Of a stretch of 64,000 nt of DNA, positions 28,758-40,196 are shown one piece after another. Origin of the DNA: Cellulomonas sp. (lineage in GTDB: Bacteria; Actinomycetota; Actinomycetes; Actinomycetales; Cellulomonadaceae); assembly GCF_017744555.1 (NCBI RefSeq), contig NZ_JAGIBD010000001.1, positions 429,606-493,605 of the forward strand. Reading direction: 5' to 3'. The stretch's first letter is position 1; each line of letters opens with the position of its first letter. Both the position numbers and the translations under genes were made by a program. Below the pieces are notes generated by a model. It was given only the letters and a program-made list of their open reading frames with translations, was not told the DNA's origin and did not search any database.

Positions 28758-30578
28758 GTGCGCAGGGCGTTCAGGCAGGGGGCGACCGCGGTCGCGGCGG
28801 TCGGGGGACTGGTCCTCACGCTCACGGCATGCACCGGACCCGAGCCCGACCCGGAGCGCGCCGGCACCGTCGTGGTGGCGGTGAGCGCACCGTTCCTCTC
28901 CCTCAACGGGGGCACCGTGGAGGGGCGCAGCCCGGGCAGCACGCTCGTCCGGAGCCTCGCGCAGGCGGGGTTCGTGGCGCTCGACGAGGACGGCACGGCC
29001 GTGCCCGACCCCGCGTTCGGCACGATCGAGAAGGTGTCGGACGCGCCGCTGACTGTGCGCTACACGATCGGCGAGGACGCGACGTGGTCCGACGGCACGG
29101 CCGTCACGCCCGCGGACCTGCTGCTGGAGTGGGCGGCCCGCAGCGGTCAGCTCGACACCGTGGTCCCCGAGCTCGACGACGAGGGTGAGATCACGAACAG
29201 GGACGCGCTCGACGCCGGGGTCGCGTTCGCGGCGACGTCGCCCGCGCTCGTGCACGTCGAGCAAGTACCCGTGGTCGACGGTGCGACCGTCACGCTCACG
29301 TACGCCTCTCCCGTCGCCGACTGGCAGACGGCCCTGGACGTCGGCGTGCCCGCGCACGTCGTCGGTGCCGCCGCGCTCGACATCGACGACCCCGCGGAGG
29401 CTGCGGCCGCGGTGACGACGGCCATCACGTCGGCCGACCCCGTCGCGCTGCGGTCGGTGTCGGCCGCGTGGCGCACGTCGTTCGACGCGACCCTGCTCGC
29501 CGACGACCCGTCGCGCGCCGTGACGACCGGTCCGTACAAGATCAGCGACGTGGTGCCCGACGGCCGCGTCGAGCTCGTCCGCAACGACGAGTACACCGGC
29601 CCGCGCCCGGCGGCGTTCGACACCGTGGTGGTCCGCAGCGACCTGCACCCGCTCGACGCGGTCGACGCGCTGCGGGACGGCGAGGCCGACGTCGTCGCCC
29701 CGCTCGACACCCCCGACGTGCTGGCCGCGCTGGACGAGGTCGAGGACGCGGTCGTCACGACCGGCGGGGACAGCACGCTGCAGCTGCAGCTGCAGGTCGC
29801 CGGCGGCGGGCCGTTCGACCCGGCGGCGTACGGCGGTGACGCCGCGAAGGCGAGCGCAGTGCGACGGGCGTTCCTGCTGGCCGTGCCGCGGGACACGGTC
29901 GTCGCCGACACCGTCGTGCCGCTGTGGCCGGACGCCGAGGTGTCCGACGCGATGCTGCCCTCGGTCGGGCCCGAGTTCGGCGAGGTGACGGCGTCGGCGG
30001 CGGCCGATCCCGACGCCGCCGCCGAGCTCCTCGACGGTGCGGGGGTGACGACGCCGGTCACGGTGCGCGTCCTCACCAACAGCGACGACCCCGTGCGGCA
30101 CGAAGCGCTCGACGCCCTGACGAAGGCCGCCGCGGACGCCGGGTTCACGGTGGAGCCGTACACCCCCGACCTCGGGGTCGCCGCCGACCTGCTCGGTGCG
30201 CCGGACGCGTGGGACGCCGCCCTCGTGCCCGTCACGCAGGGCGACCTGCCCGTCGCGTCGATCGTCGCCCGGTGGCGCACGAAGGGCGCGACGAACCTCA
30301 CGGGCTGGAGCGACCCGGCGCTCGACGCGGTGCTGGATGCGCTCGGCGCGACCGTCGACCCCGCGCAGGTGCCGACGGTGGGCCAGAGCGTCGCGCAGTC
30401 CCTCGCCGACGCAGGCGCCGCGATCTCCGTCGTACGCACCCCGGTCGTGGTGGCCACGCGCAAGGCCGACACCGAGACGGCTGACCGGCTGCCGACCGTC
30501 CCCGCGGTGCCGCCGCTGGCGCTCGGCCGGGCGGATCTCACGTCCTGGTGGGACTGGGCACGCACGCCCGCATCGTGA
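28758..30578 (+). CDS. Family 5 solute-binding lipoprotein, LpqW-like, paralog of 21212-23068
   Basis: Lipobox LTLTACTG; GGPFDPAAYGGDAAKASAVRRAFLLAVPR aligns with GGPFDPATYGGDAEKAKLVRQAFLKTIPR of the first SBP; directly upstream of typA. Confidence 0.88.
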   Translation: MRRAFRQGATAVAAVGGLVLTLTACTGPEPDPERAGTVVVAVSAPFLSLNGGTVEGRSPGSTLVRSLAQAGFVALDEDGTAVPDPAFGTIEKVSDAPLTVRYTIGEDATWSDGTAVTPADLLLEWAARSGQLDTVVPELDDEGEITNRDALDAGVAFAATSPALVHVEQVPVVDGATVTLTYASPVADWQTALDVGVPAHVVGAAALDIDDPAEAAAAVTTAITSADPVALRSVSAAWRTSFDATLLADDPSRAVTTGPYKISDVVPDGRVELVRNDEYTGPRPAAFDTVVVRSDLHPLDAVDALRDGEADVVAPLDTPDVLAALDEVEDAVVTTGGDSTLQLQLQVAGGGPFDPAAYGGDAAKASAVRRAFLLAVPRDTVVADTVVPLWPDAEVSDAMLPSVGPEFGEVTASAAADPDAAAELLDGAGVTTPVTVRVLTNSDDPVRHEALDALTKAAADAGFTVEPYTPDLGVAADLLGAPDAWDAALVPVTQGDLPVASIVARWRTKGATNLTGWSDPALDAVLDALGATVDPAQVPTVGQSVAQSLADAGAAISVVRTPVVVATRKADTETADRLPTVPAVPPLALGRADLTSWWDWARTPAS

Positions 30579-30634
30579 CGGGCGGGTAGAATCGGTCGGC
30601 GCCCGACGACGCGGCGCGCTCCCCACCTCCTGAG

Positions 30635-32587
<1,953 letters not shown>

Positions 32588-32601
32588 GGCCCGACAGGGA
32601 C

Positions 32602-33543
32602 ATGAGGCAGGTGGCCGGCGGTCTCGTCGCGGTGCACGCACACCCGGACGACGAGTCGCTGGCCACCGGCGCGTTGCTGGCCACCTGGGCGGCGTCGGGG
32701 CGGCCCGTCACGCTCGTAACCTGCACGCGCGGCGAGCGCGGCGAGGTGATCGGTGATGCGCTCGCGCACCTCGAGGGCGACGGGCCCGCGCTGGCCGCGC
32801 ACCGGGAGACCGAGCTCGCGGGGGCGCTGGCGGCGCTCGGCGTCACGGACCACGTATTCCTCGACTCCGTGGGCCCGGGCCGGGCCCACTACGAGGACTC
32901 CGGCATGGCCTGGCTCGGCGCCGGCCGCGCGGGGAGCGCCGACGACGTGCCCTCGGGGGCGTTCGTCGCCGTCCCGCTCGACGAGGCCGCCGCGCGGCTC
33001 GCGCACGTGCTGCGCACCCGGCGACCGGACGTCGTCGTGACGTACGAGCCGGCCGGGGGGTACGGGCACCCCGACCACGTCCGCGCGCACGACGTCACGA
33101 TGCGGGCCGTCGAGCTCGCCACCGAACCCGGCGACGGGCTGCCGGGGGTGCGGCCGCTGGTGCTCTGGGCCGCGCAGCGTGCGGGCGCGCTCCTGGGCGG
33201 GCGACGGGCGTTGGACCACGCCCGGGTGCGTGCGGCCCTCGGCGACGCGCGCGCCACGCTCACGCTCCCCGGAGCCGAGCTCCCGTCCGTCGCGGTGCCC
33301 GACGACCAGGTCGACCTCGTCGTCGACGTGCGGCCCGTGCGCGACCGCGTGCTCGACGCCCTGCGCGCGCACGCGACCCAGGTGCACGCCGTGCGGTCCG
33401 TCGACGGCCTGGACGCCCTCGTCGGCTGCTACGCACTCAGCAACGACGTGCTCGCACCGGTCCTGCCCACCGAGGACTACCGCGTCGCCGACGGCTCGTC
33501 CACGGCCGTCGTCTGGCCCACCGGCGTCCGGCCGGTAGCCTGA
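32602..33543 (+). CDS. mshB: N-acetyl-1-D-myo-inositol-2-amino-2-deoxy-alpha-D-glucopyranoside deacetylase (mycothiol biosynthesis)
   Basis: VHAHPDDESLATGALLA, TCTRGERGEVIG, VTYEPAGGYGHPDHVRAHDVT. Confidence 0.93.
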   Translation: MRQVAGGLVAVHAHPDDESLATGALLATWAASGRPVTLVTCTRGERGEVIGDALAHLEGDGPALAAHRETELAGALAALGVTDHVFLDSVGPGRAHYEDSGMAWLGAGRAGSADDVPSGAFVAVPLDEAAARLAHVLRTRRPDVVVTYEPAGGYGHPDHVRAHDVTMRAVELATEPGDGLPGVRPLVLWAAQRAGALLGGRRALDHARVRAALGDARATLTLPGAELPSVAVPDDQVDLVVDVRPVRDRVLDALRAHATQVHAVRSVDGLDALVGCYALSNDVLAPVLPTEDYRVADGSSTAVVWPTGVRPVA

Positions 33544-33548
33544 CGCGC

Positions 33549-34016
33549 GTGCATCCCCTCAGCCCCCGCGCGGTCGTCAAGGCGCTCCTCGCGCTCGTGC
33601 TGGGCGCCGCCGTCGGCACGGTCGGCACGCTCATGCACCGCAGCGTGCAGCCGTGGGGTGTCGTCGTGTGCCTCGTGCTCGTCGTGGCCGCGGGCGTCGT
33701 AGCCCGCGCGTGGTCGGGCTGGACGGCGTTCGTCGCGTACGCGCTCGGCGTGCTCGGGTCGACGCAGCTGCTCGCGCGGGAAGGTCCCGGCGGTGACGTC
33801 CTGATGCCCGCGGGCCAGGCGATCGGCTGGGTCTGGGTGCTCGGTTCCGTCGTCGCGGTGCTCGCGGTCGCCGCACTGCCGCGACGGCTGTTCGTCGACC
33901 CGTCGGTCGCGCCGCCCGCCGCGCGGACGCCGGCCGCGGCCGCGACGTGGCCGACGGCACCCGTCGCCGAGCCGGGCGGCCCCGTGCTCGACGCGAAGGA
34001 CGACCCGGCGCCGTGA
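33549..34016 (+). CDS. Small integral membrane protein
   Basis: Four predicted TM segments; GTG start 7 nt after TAGCCT; positioned after mshB. Confidence 0.75.
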   Translation: MHPLSPRAVVKALLALVLGAAVGTVGTLMHRSVQPWGVVVCLVLVVAAGVVARAWSGWTAFVAYALGVLGSTQLLAREGPGGDVLMPAGQAIGWVWVLGSVVAVLAVAALPRRLFVDPSVAPPAARTPAAAATWPTAPVAEPGGPVLDAKDDPAP

Positions 34017-34516
34017 CCGCCGAGCAGCGCGGCGTCGCCCCCGACGACCTGCGCGCCGCCGTCGGGCGCCTGCCCGCCGGGGTGGCGGTCGTGACGCTCT
34101 CGTGGCGCGGGTCCGTGCACGCCACGACGGTCAGCTCGTTCGCGTCCGTGTCGCTCGAACCGCCGCTGGTGCTGTTCTCCGTGCACGCCGACGCCCGCCT
34201 GCGGGACGCCCTCGACGACGTCGACACCTGGGCCGTCAGCGTCCTCGCCGACGACCAGGGACCGACCGCCGACTGGCTCTCCTCCTACGGCCGGCCCACG
34301 ATCGACCAGCTCGCCCGCGTGCCCCACCGCACAGCGCCGGTGTCGGGCAGCGCCTGGATCGACGGTGCTGCCGCCTGGTTCGACTGCCGCACGTACGCCG
34401 TGCACAGCGCCGGCGACCACGACGTCGTCATCGGGCTCGTCGAGGCGGTCGAGCAGGGGCGACCCGGCGCCGGGGGACTCGTGCACCTCCGGGGACGCGT
34501 CCGCCCCGTCACGTGA
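34013..34516 (+). CDS. Flavin reductase family protein
   Basis: LRAAVGRLPAGVAVVTLSWRGSVHATTVSSFASVSLEPPLVLFSVHADARLRDAL; GTGA overlap with previous gene. Confidence 0.9.
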   Translation: MTAEQRGVAPDDLRAAVGRLPAGVAVVTLSWRGSVHATTVSSFASVSLEPPLVLFSVHADARLRDALDDVDTWAVSVLADDQGPTADWLSSYGRPTIDQLARVPHRTAPVSGSAWIDGAAAWFDCRTYAVHSAGDHDVVIGLVEAVEQGRPGAGGLVHLRGRVRPVT

Positions 34517-34683
34517 CCTCGCCTCACCTGACGGCTGCGCACGTCGTGGACGGGCCGGGCGGGTCGTGTGACGAGGAGGTGAGAACCCCGCCGCACCGGG
34601 TGCGAAGACCCAGGTGGCCGAGGTAGGGCCACTAGAATCGCCCGGGCGCGGGGCACGCGCATCTTCAGCAGCAGGGGAGCACG

Positions 34684-37600
34684 ATGACCGACGGCACCGA
34701 CCTCGACGACGCCGCGCAGGCCGTTCGACCGGGTCCCGGAACCACGGACCCGTCGCGGAAGCCGGTCCCGCACAACGGGACGATGCCGCACCCCCACGAG
34801 CCTGAGTCCAGCACCGGTGCGTCGGACGAGGTCGCGGCGACGGACGGGACGGCATCGGACGAGACGGCGTCGGACGAGGTCGCGGCCACGGACGAGGCTG
34901 CGGCCACGGACGAGGTGGCAACCGGCGCGGCGGCACCGAGCGAGTCGTCGCCGGCCGGCGAGACCGCCCCGGCCGACGAGCCGGTGGCGACGGACGCGGC
35001 TTCGGCTACCGGCGACGTCGTGACCGACGAGCCGGTGGCCGCTGACGAGGCCGGCCCCCATGAGGTCGAGCCCGTCGAGGTCGAGCCCGTCGAGGTCGAG
35101 CCCGTCGATGCTGAGGCGACGGCGTCACTGGCGGCGGACGGCGCTGCGGACGCCGACGCGGGCGACCCGACTGCCGACCTCGAGGAGGCCTCGTCGACCA
35201 CCGACCCGGCGCCCGCCTCGAGCGGACCGGTCTGGCCCGTGTGGGGCGGTTCGGCCGGTGCCGCGCCGGCCCCGACCTCGGACCGCACGGACGATGCGTC
35301 CGACGAGAGCGCGTCCGACGCGATTGCGGCAGTCGAGACTGCATCAGTCGAGAACGCGTCCGGCGAGACTGGATCCGACGGGAGCGCGTCCGACGAGTCT
35401 GGGTCCGACGAGTCTGGGTCCGACGAGACTGCGTCCGACGAGACCGCGTCCGACGAGACTGCGTCCGATGAGACTGCGTCCGACCGCCCGACGCCCGAAG
35501 TGTTCACGTCGGAGGAGGCCTCGTCGGACGAGGTCGCCTCGGACAAGGTCGCCTCGGACGAGGCGGTGTCGACCGCGACCGACGACGTCGACGCCGCCGC
35601 TGACGCGCCCTCCGGACTCGTCGACGAGACGGCCACCGAGACGGTCGCGCCGGCGACGCCCGAGCCGACCGCAGCCCAGGCCGACGCGCGCGCCGTCGAG
35701 GACGACTCCACCCTCGACGCGACCGTGGCGGACGTGCCCGACGCCGCCGTGGCCGACGCCGCCGTGCCCGCGGCTGCCGTGCCCGCGGCTGCCGCGCCCA
35801 GCGCGAACGCCCCCGTCGCCGCCGCGTCCGCCGCCTCCGCCACCGACGCGCCGCCCGCCGCCGAGACCGCTCCGGCGGCCTCGTCCGCTGCGGTCGTCGC
35901 GCCGACGCCGGAGCCGAAGCCCGCCCCGACCGCTCAGAGCCCGTCGGCTCCGAACCCGTCGGCTCCGAACCCGTCGGCTCCGAACCCGTCGGCTCCGAAC
36001 CCGTCTGCTCCGAACCCGTCCGCTCCAGCCTCGTCCGCTCCGGCTGCGCCCGCCTTGACCGGCGCCGCACCGCCCGCGCCGACCTCGGCACCTCCGGCCG
36101 CCGCGATGCCGGCTCCGCCCGCGGCCCCGCCGCAGCGCCCCGTCGCGGCTCAGGCGCCCGCCACCGCACCGGCACCGGTCGCCCCAGAGCGCGCCGCCAC
36201 GGCCGCGTTCGCTCCGCCGACCTCCACGCAGCCGCCCGTCACGCCGCCGCCGGCGCCGCCGGTCCGGCCCCCGCTGACGGCGGCACCGACCCCGGCCGCG
36301 CCTCGGGGCCCGTTCTCGCCGGTCGACAGCGGTGCGCCGACGTCGGGACCGCGGATCCCCTCGGGCCCGGTCGCCCCCGACGCGAGCGGCCCGGAGCGGC
36401 CCGCGTCCCCGCTCGACGACTTCGACGCCGAGGACGGCACCCGCCGCTGGCCGCGCCGCCTGCTCGTCACTGCCGGCGTGGTGGTCGTGCTGGGGGCGGC
36501 GTACGTCGGTGCGTCGTACGCGCTCGCGGACCACGTGGCGCGCGGCGCGACAGTGGCGGGCGTCGACATCGGTGGCCTGTCGTCGTCGGCTGCGGTCGAC
36601 CGCCTGGAGTCGGAGCTCGCCGACGCGACGACGCAGCCGATCCCCGTCGTGGCGAACGACGTGCAGGCGACGATCGACCCGACGGCGGCAGGTCTCGAGC
36701 TGGACGCGGAGGCGACCGTCGCGACGTTCACGGGCCCGCACATCGCGAACCCGCTGCACCTGTGGCGACAGATCGTCGGCGAGGGCGAGCACCTCGCGAA
36801 GGCGAAGGTCGACGAGGACAAGCTGGCCGCCGCGGTCGAGGACCTGACGTCGTCGCTCGCGCTCGCGCCGGTGGACGGCACGGTCGTGTTCGTCGACACC
36901 GTCCCGAAGTCGACCGCCGCGGTCGACGGGTGGAAGCTTGACGAGGACGGCGCCGTGCAGACGCTCACCGACGGCTGGATCAGCGCGGAGCGTCCGGTCG
37001 TGCTCCCGACCGAGGTCGTCGCACCGGCGGTCACCCAGGAGGAGACCGACGCGGCGATGACCGGTGCCGCACGCAGCCTCACGTCGGGTCCGGTGTCCGT
37101 CCTCGTGGCGGACCGGTTGGCGATGCTGCAGCCGGCGACCCTCGCGGCGAACGCGTCGTTCGCTCCCAAGGACGGCGCGCTGGTCCTCGAGCTGAACGGC
37201 GACGGGCTCGTCGAGGACGTGCTGAAGCAGCTGCCCGACCTGCTGACCGAGTCGGCGGACGCCCACTTCGAGTTCCAGAACGACGCCCCGGTGATCGTGC
37301 CCGGCACCCCGGGCACGTCGCTGGACCCGGCGGCGCTGGCGGCGGCGGTGACGACGGCGTCGACCGCGAGCGACCGGACCGCGAAGGTGGACCTCGTGCA
37401 GGCCGACCCGGCCGAGTCGACCGCGGAGCTCGAGGCGCTCGGCATCAAGGAGATCGTCACGGAGTTCTCGACGCCGCTGACGTCGGAGCCGCGCCGCACC
37501 ACGAACATCTCGAACGGTGCCGCCAAGATCACGGGCACGCTCGTCAAGCCGGGCGAGACGTTCAGCCTCACCGAGGCGCTCGGCCCGGTGGACGCGGCGC

Positions 37601-38127
37601 ACGGCTTCGTCCAGGCCGGCGCGATCATCAGCGGCGAGCACACGGACGCGTGGGGCGGCGGCCTGTCGCAGCTGTCGACGACGACGTTCAACGCCGCCTA
37701 TCTGGCGGGCATGGAGGACGTGGCGCACACGCCGCACAGTGAGTGGTTCGCCCGGTACCCGGAGGGCCGTGAGGCGACGATCTTCACGGGCTCGATCGAC
37801 ATGAAGTGGAAGAACACCACCCCGTACGGCGCGCTCGTGCAGGCCTGGACGGCGAACGGACGCACCTACGTCCGGCTGTGGGGCACGAAGTACTGGACGG
37901 TCGAGTCGACCACGAGTGCCCGCTCAGGCGTCGTCTCCCCGACGACGGTCTACTCGCAGTCGCCGACGTGCGAGGCGTCCTCGGCCGGCAACCCGGGCTT
38001 CAGCGTGACGGTGACGCGCAAGATCTTCCTCAACGGCGACCTGCAGAAGACCGAGGCGAAGACGACGCGGTACAAGCCGCAGAACAAGGTGGTGTGCGGC
38101 GCGCCCCCGGCCGCACCGACGCCGTAG
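34684..38127 (+). CDS. VanW family protein with long low-complexity N-terminal region, one TM and peptidoglycan-binding-like domains
   Basis: C-terminal VanW domain (KPGETFSLTEALGPVDAAHGFVQAGAIISG...GGGLSQLSTTTFNAAYLAGMEDVAHTPHSEWFARYPEGREATIF); N-terminal acidic SDETASDE repeats and NPSAP repeats. Confidence 0.93.
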   Translation: MTDGTDLDDAAQAVRPGPGTTDPSRKPVPHNGTMPHPHEPESSTGASDEVAATDGTASDETASDEVAATDEAAATDEVATGAAAPSESSPAGETAPADEPVATDAASATGDVVTDEPVAADEAGPHEVEPVEVEPVEVEPVDAEATASLAADGAADADAGDPTADLEEASSTTDPAPASSGPVWPVWGGSAGAAPAPTSDRTDDASDESASDAIAAVETASVENASGETGSDGSASDESGSDESGSDETASDETASDETASDETASDRPTPEVFTSEEASSDEVASDKVASDEAVSTATDDVDAAADAPSGLVDETATETVAPATPEPTAAQADARAVEDDSTLDATVADVPDAAVADAAVPAAAVPAAAAPSANAPVAAASAASATDAPPAAETAPAASSAAVVAPTPEPKPAPTAQSPSAPNPSAPNPSAPNPSAPNPSAPNPSAPASSAPAAPALTGAAPPAPTSAPPAAAMPAPPAAPPQRPVAAQAPATAPAPVAPERAATAAFAPPTSTQPPVTPPPAPPVRPPLTAAPTPAAPRGPFSPVDSGAPTSGPRIPSGPVAPDASGPERPASPLDDFDAEDGTRRWPRRLLVTAGVVVVLGAAYVGASYALADHVARGATVAGVDIGGLSSSAAVDRLESELADATTQPIPVVANDVQATIDPTAAGLELDAEATVATFTGPHIANPLHLWRQIVGEGEHLAKAKVDEDKLAAAVEDLTSSLALAPVDGTVVFVDTVPKSTAAVDGWKLDEDGAVQTLTDGWISAERPVVLPTEVVAPAVTQEETDAAMTGAARSLTSGPVSVLVADRLAMLQPATLAANASFAPKDGALVLELNGDGLVEDVLKQLPDLLTESADAHFEFQNDAPVIVPGTPGTSLDPAALAAAVTTASTASDRTAKVDLVQADPAESTAELEALGIKEIVTEFSTPLTSEPRRTTNISNGAAKITGTLVKPGETFSLTEALGPVDAAHGFVQAGAIISGEHTDAWGGGLSQLSTTTFNAAYLAGMEDVAHTPHSEWFARYPEGREATIFTGSIDMKWKNTTPYGALVQAWTANGRTYVRLWGTKYWTVESTTSARSGVVSPTTVYSQSPTCEASSAGNPGFSVTVTRKIFLNGDLQKTEAKTTRYKPQNKVVCGAPPAAPTP
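35388..35488 (+). repeat. 15-bp tandem repeats encoding SDE(S/T)(G/A) in VanW-family gene
   Basis: Repeated tccgacgagactgcg / tccgacgagtctggg units. Confidence 0.85.
35941..36045 (+). repeat. 15-bp tandem repeats encoding PSAPN in VanW-family gene
   Basis: Seven 15-bp units; first four identical (ccgtcggctccgaac). Confidence 0.9.
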
Positions 38128-38130
38128 CGC

Positions 38131-38403
38131 TCAGCCGCCGGTCCGGTCCCTGCGGGGCGGGGCCGGCGGCACCGTCTTGGCGAGGCTGATGGCGGCTGCG
38201 GGGACGTGGACGTCGCCGTTCCGGGTCCGGACGAGCACGCCGTCGTCGTCGACCGCGAGGAGGTCGCCGAGCACGTCGGTGAACCGGGGCTCGCCGCCGG
38301 CCCGGGCGGGCAGAGCACCGTCAGGCACGTCGTCGCGACGCCGCCGCACGACGACCCGGACCCCCGGGGCCCAGCCGCGCCAGACGTCGTCAGGGGTGCT
38401 CAT
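38131..38403 (-). CDS. Small protein resembling the SH3-like domain of Rv0428c-type acetyltransferases
   Basis: 90 aa: GVRVVVRRRRDDVPDGALPARAGGEPRFTDVLGDLLAVDDDGVLVRTRNGDVHVPAAAISLAKTVPP. Confidence 0.7.
   Translation of the reverse strand: MSTPDDVWRGWAPGVRVVVRRRRDDVPDGALPARAGGEPRFTDVLGDLLAVDDDGVLVRTRNGDVHVPAAAISLAKTVPPAPPRRDRTGG
38134..38170. terminator. Hairpin between convergent VanW gene and SH3-like gene
   Basis: GCCGCCGGTCC / GGGCCGGCGGC, 11 bp including one T-G pair. Confidence 0.45.
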
Positions 38404-38533
38404 GCGCGCCGACCTCGGGTCGCGGTGCTGGTGGCAGGGGGTGTACGGCCGTCGGTGGACGGTCGTGGACACCGCGTCACGGCGGCGAGCATGTGAGGGA
38501 TAATAGGACCCCCTGCTCAGTGGAGGACCTGCC

Positions 38534-38860
38534 GTGACCTATGTGATCGCCGAACCCTGCGTGGACGTCAAGGACAAGGCGTGCATCGAGGAGTGTCCGG
38601 TCGACTGCATCTACGAGGGCAAGCGCTCGCTGTACATCCACCCGGACGAGTGCGTCGACTGCGGTGCGTGCGAGCCGGTGTGCCCCGTCGAGGCGATCTA
38701 CTACGAGGACGACGTCCCGGAGCAGTGGAGCGAGTACTACAAGGCGAACGTCGAGTTCTTCGACGACCTCGGGTCGCCGGGCGGTGCCGCGAAGATGGGC
38801 GAGATCGACAAGGACCACCCCATCATCGCGACGCTGCCGCTGCGCGTGCACGACGCCTGA
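38534..38860 (+). CDS. fdxA: Ferredoxin (7Fe type)
   Basis: MTYVIAEPCVDVKDKACIEECPVDCIYEG...HPDECVDCGACEPVCPVEAIYYEDD. Confidence 0.96.
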   Translation: MTYVIAEPCVDVKDKACIEECPVDCIYEGKRSLYIHPDECVDCGACEPVCPVEAIYYEDDVPEQWSEYYKANVEFFDDLGSPGGAAKMGEIDKDHPIIATLPLRVHDA

Positions 38861-38870
38861 CGCACCCCGG

Positions 38871-40016
38871 ATGGGCCTGCTGACCGGCACGCTGCCGGAC
38901 TTCCCGTGGGACACGCTCGTGCCGTACGCCGAACGGGCGCGCGCGCACGAGCGTGGTGTCGTCGACCTGTCCGTCGGCACGCCGGTGGACCCGACCCCGA
39001 CGGTCGTGCGCGACGCGCTCGCCGGGGCCGCCGACTCGCCGGGCTACCCGCTCACGCACGGCACGCCCGCGCTGCGGGAGGCCGTGGTGCGGTGGTTCGC
39101 CCGACGGCGCGGCGTGCCCGGTCTCGACCCTGCGGCGGTGCTGCCGACGGTGGGCTCCAAGGAGCTCGTCGCGCTGCTGCCGTCCCTGCTGAGCCTCGGC
39201 GACGGCGACGTGGTGCTGCACCCGGCTGCGGCGTACCCCACGTACGACGTGGGCGCCCGGCTGGCGGGTGCGACGCCCGAGCCGACGTCCGACCCGGTCG
39301 CTCGGCTCGCGCAGGGCGGTGTCCGGCTCGTCTGGCTGAACTCGCCGGGCAACCCGGACGGCCGCGTGCTCGGGGTCGACGAGCTCCGGGCGGTGGTCGA
39401 CGCGGCGCGGGCGGCCGCCGAGCGTGAGGGCGAGCCGGTCGTCGTCGCCTCCGACGAGTGCTACGCCGAGCTGGCGTGGGACGAGCCGTGGGCGTCGTCG
39501 GGCGTGCCGAGCGTGCTCGACCCACGCGTCACGGGCGGCGACCTCACGGGTCTGCTCGCGGTCTACTCGTTGTCGAAGCAGTCGAACCTCGCCGGCTACC
39601 GCGCGGCGTTCGCCGCGGGGGACCCGGAGCTCGTCGCTCGGCTGCTCGAGACGCGCAAGCACGCCGGGATGATCGTGCCCGGACCGGTGCAGGCGGCGAT
39701 CGAGGCGGCGCTCGCGGACGACGCGCACGTGGGCGAGCAGCGCGAACGGTACCGGCGTCGACGTGAGGTGCTGCGGGCGGCGTTCGAGGGCGCGGGGTAC
39801 AAGGTCGACGGGTCGCACGCCGGCCTGTATCTGTGGGTGCGGCCCGAGCACGGCGCCCAGGACTGCTGGGTCACGGTCGCCGACCTCGCCGAGCTCGGGA
39901 TCCTCGTGGCGCCCGGCGAGTTCTACGGCGCCCAGGCCGCGGGGCACGTCCGCGTGGCGCTGACGGCCACCGACGCGAAGGTCGCCGAGGCCGCCGCGCG
40001 ACTGACCGGGGCCTGA
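38871..40016 (+). CDS. dapC: Succinyldiaminopimelate transaminase
   Basis: PLP aminotransferase class I/II (VYSLSKQSNLAGYRAAF) next to fdxA, actinobacterial dapC arrangement. Confidence 0.92.
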   Translation: MGLLTGTLPDFPWDTLVPYAERARAHERGVVDLSVGTPVDPTPTVVRDALAGAADSPGYPLTHGTPALREAVVRWFARRRGVPGLDPAAVLPTVGSKELVALLPSLLSLGDGDVVLHPAAAYPTYDVGARLAGATPEPTSDPVARLAQGGVRLVWLNSPGNPDGRVLGVDELRAVVDAARAAAEREGEPVVVASDECYAELAWDEPWASSGVPSVLDPRVTGGDLTGLLAVYSLSKQSNLAGYRAAFAAGDPELVARLLETRKHAGMIVPGPVQAAIEAALADDAHVGEQRERYRRRREVLRAAFEGAGYKVDGSHAGLYLWVRPEHGAQDCWVTVADLAELGILVAPGEFYGAQAAGHVRVALTATDAKVAEAAARLTGA

Positions 40017-40196
40017 CGCTGTGAGCGGCGTCACACCGAGGCGGACTGTCCGAGGATTCGTCACGGCGCACCAGCCGCAGGTACCGTCGAGCCTGGCCAA
40101 CGAGGGCCCCCGAGCCGCCGGCCACCGGCCGCCGTCATCGACCACCGGCTCCACGCGGCACCCCCGCCACAGCCGTTCGTCGCAGGAAGGAACACC

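Noticed and set aside
35941-36045. Possible CRISPR-like array from regularly spaced repeats
   Set aside because: The 15-bp units are contiguous, in frame and encode NPSAP; there are no spacers.
35344-37737. 797-aa minus-strand ORF opposite VanW gene
   Set aside because: Arg/Gly/Val-rich antisense frame generated by the repeat-rich GC sequence.
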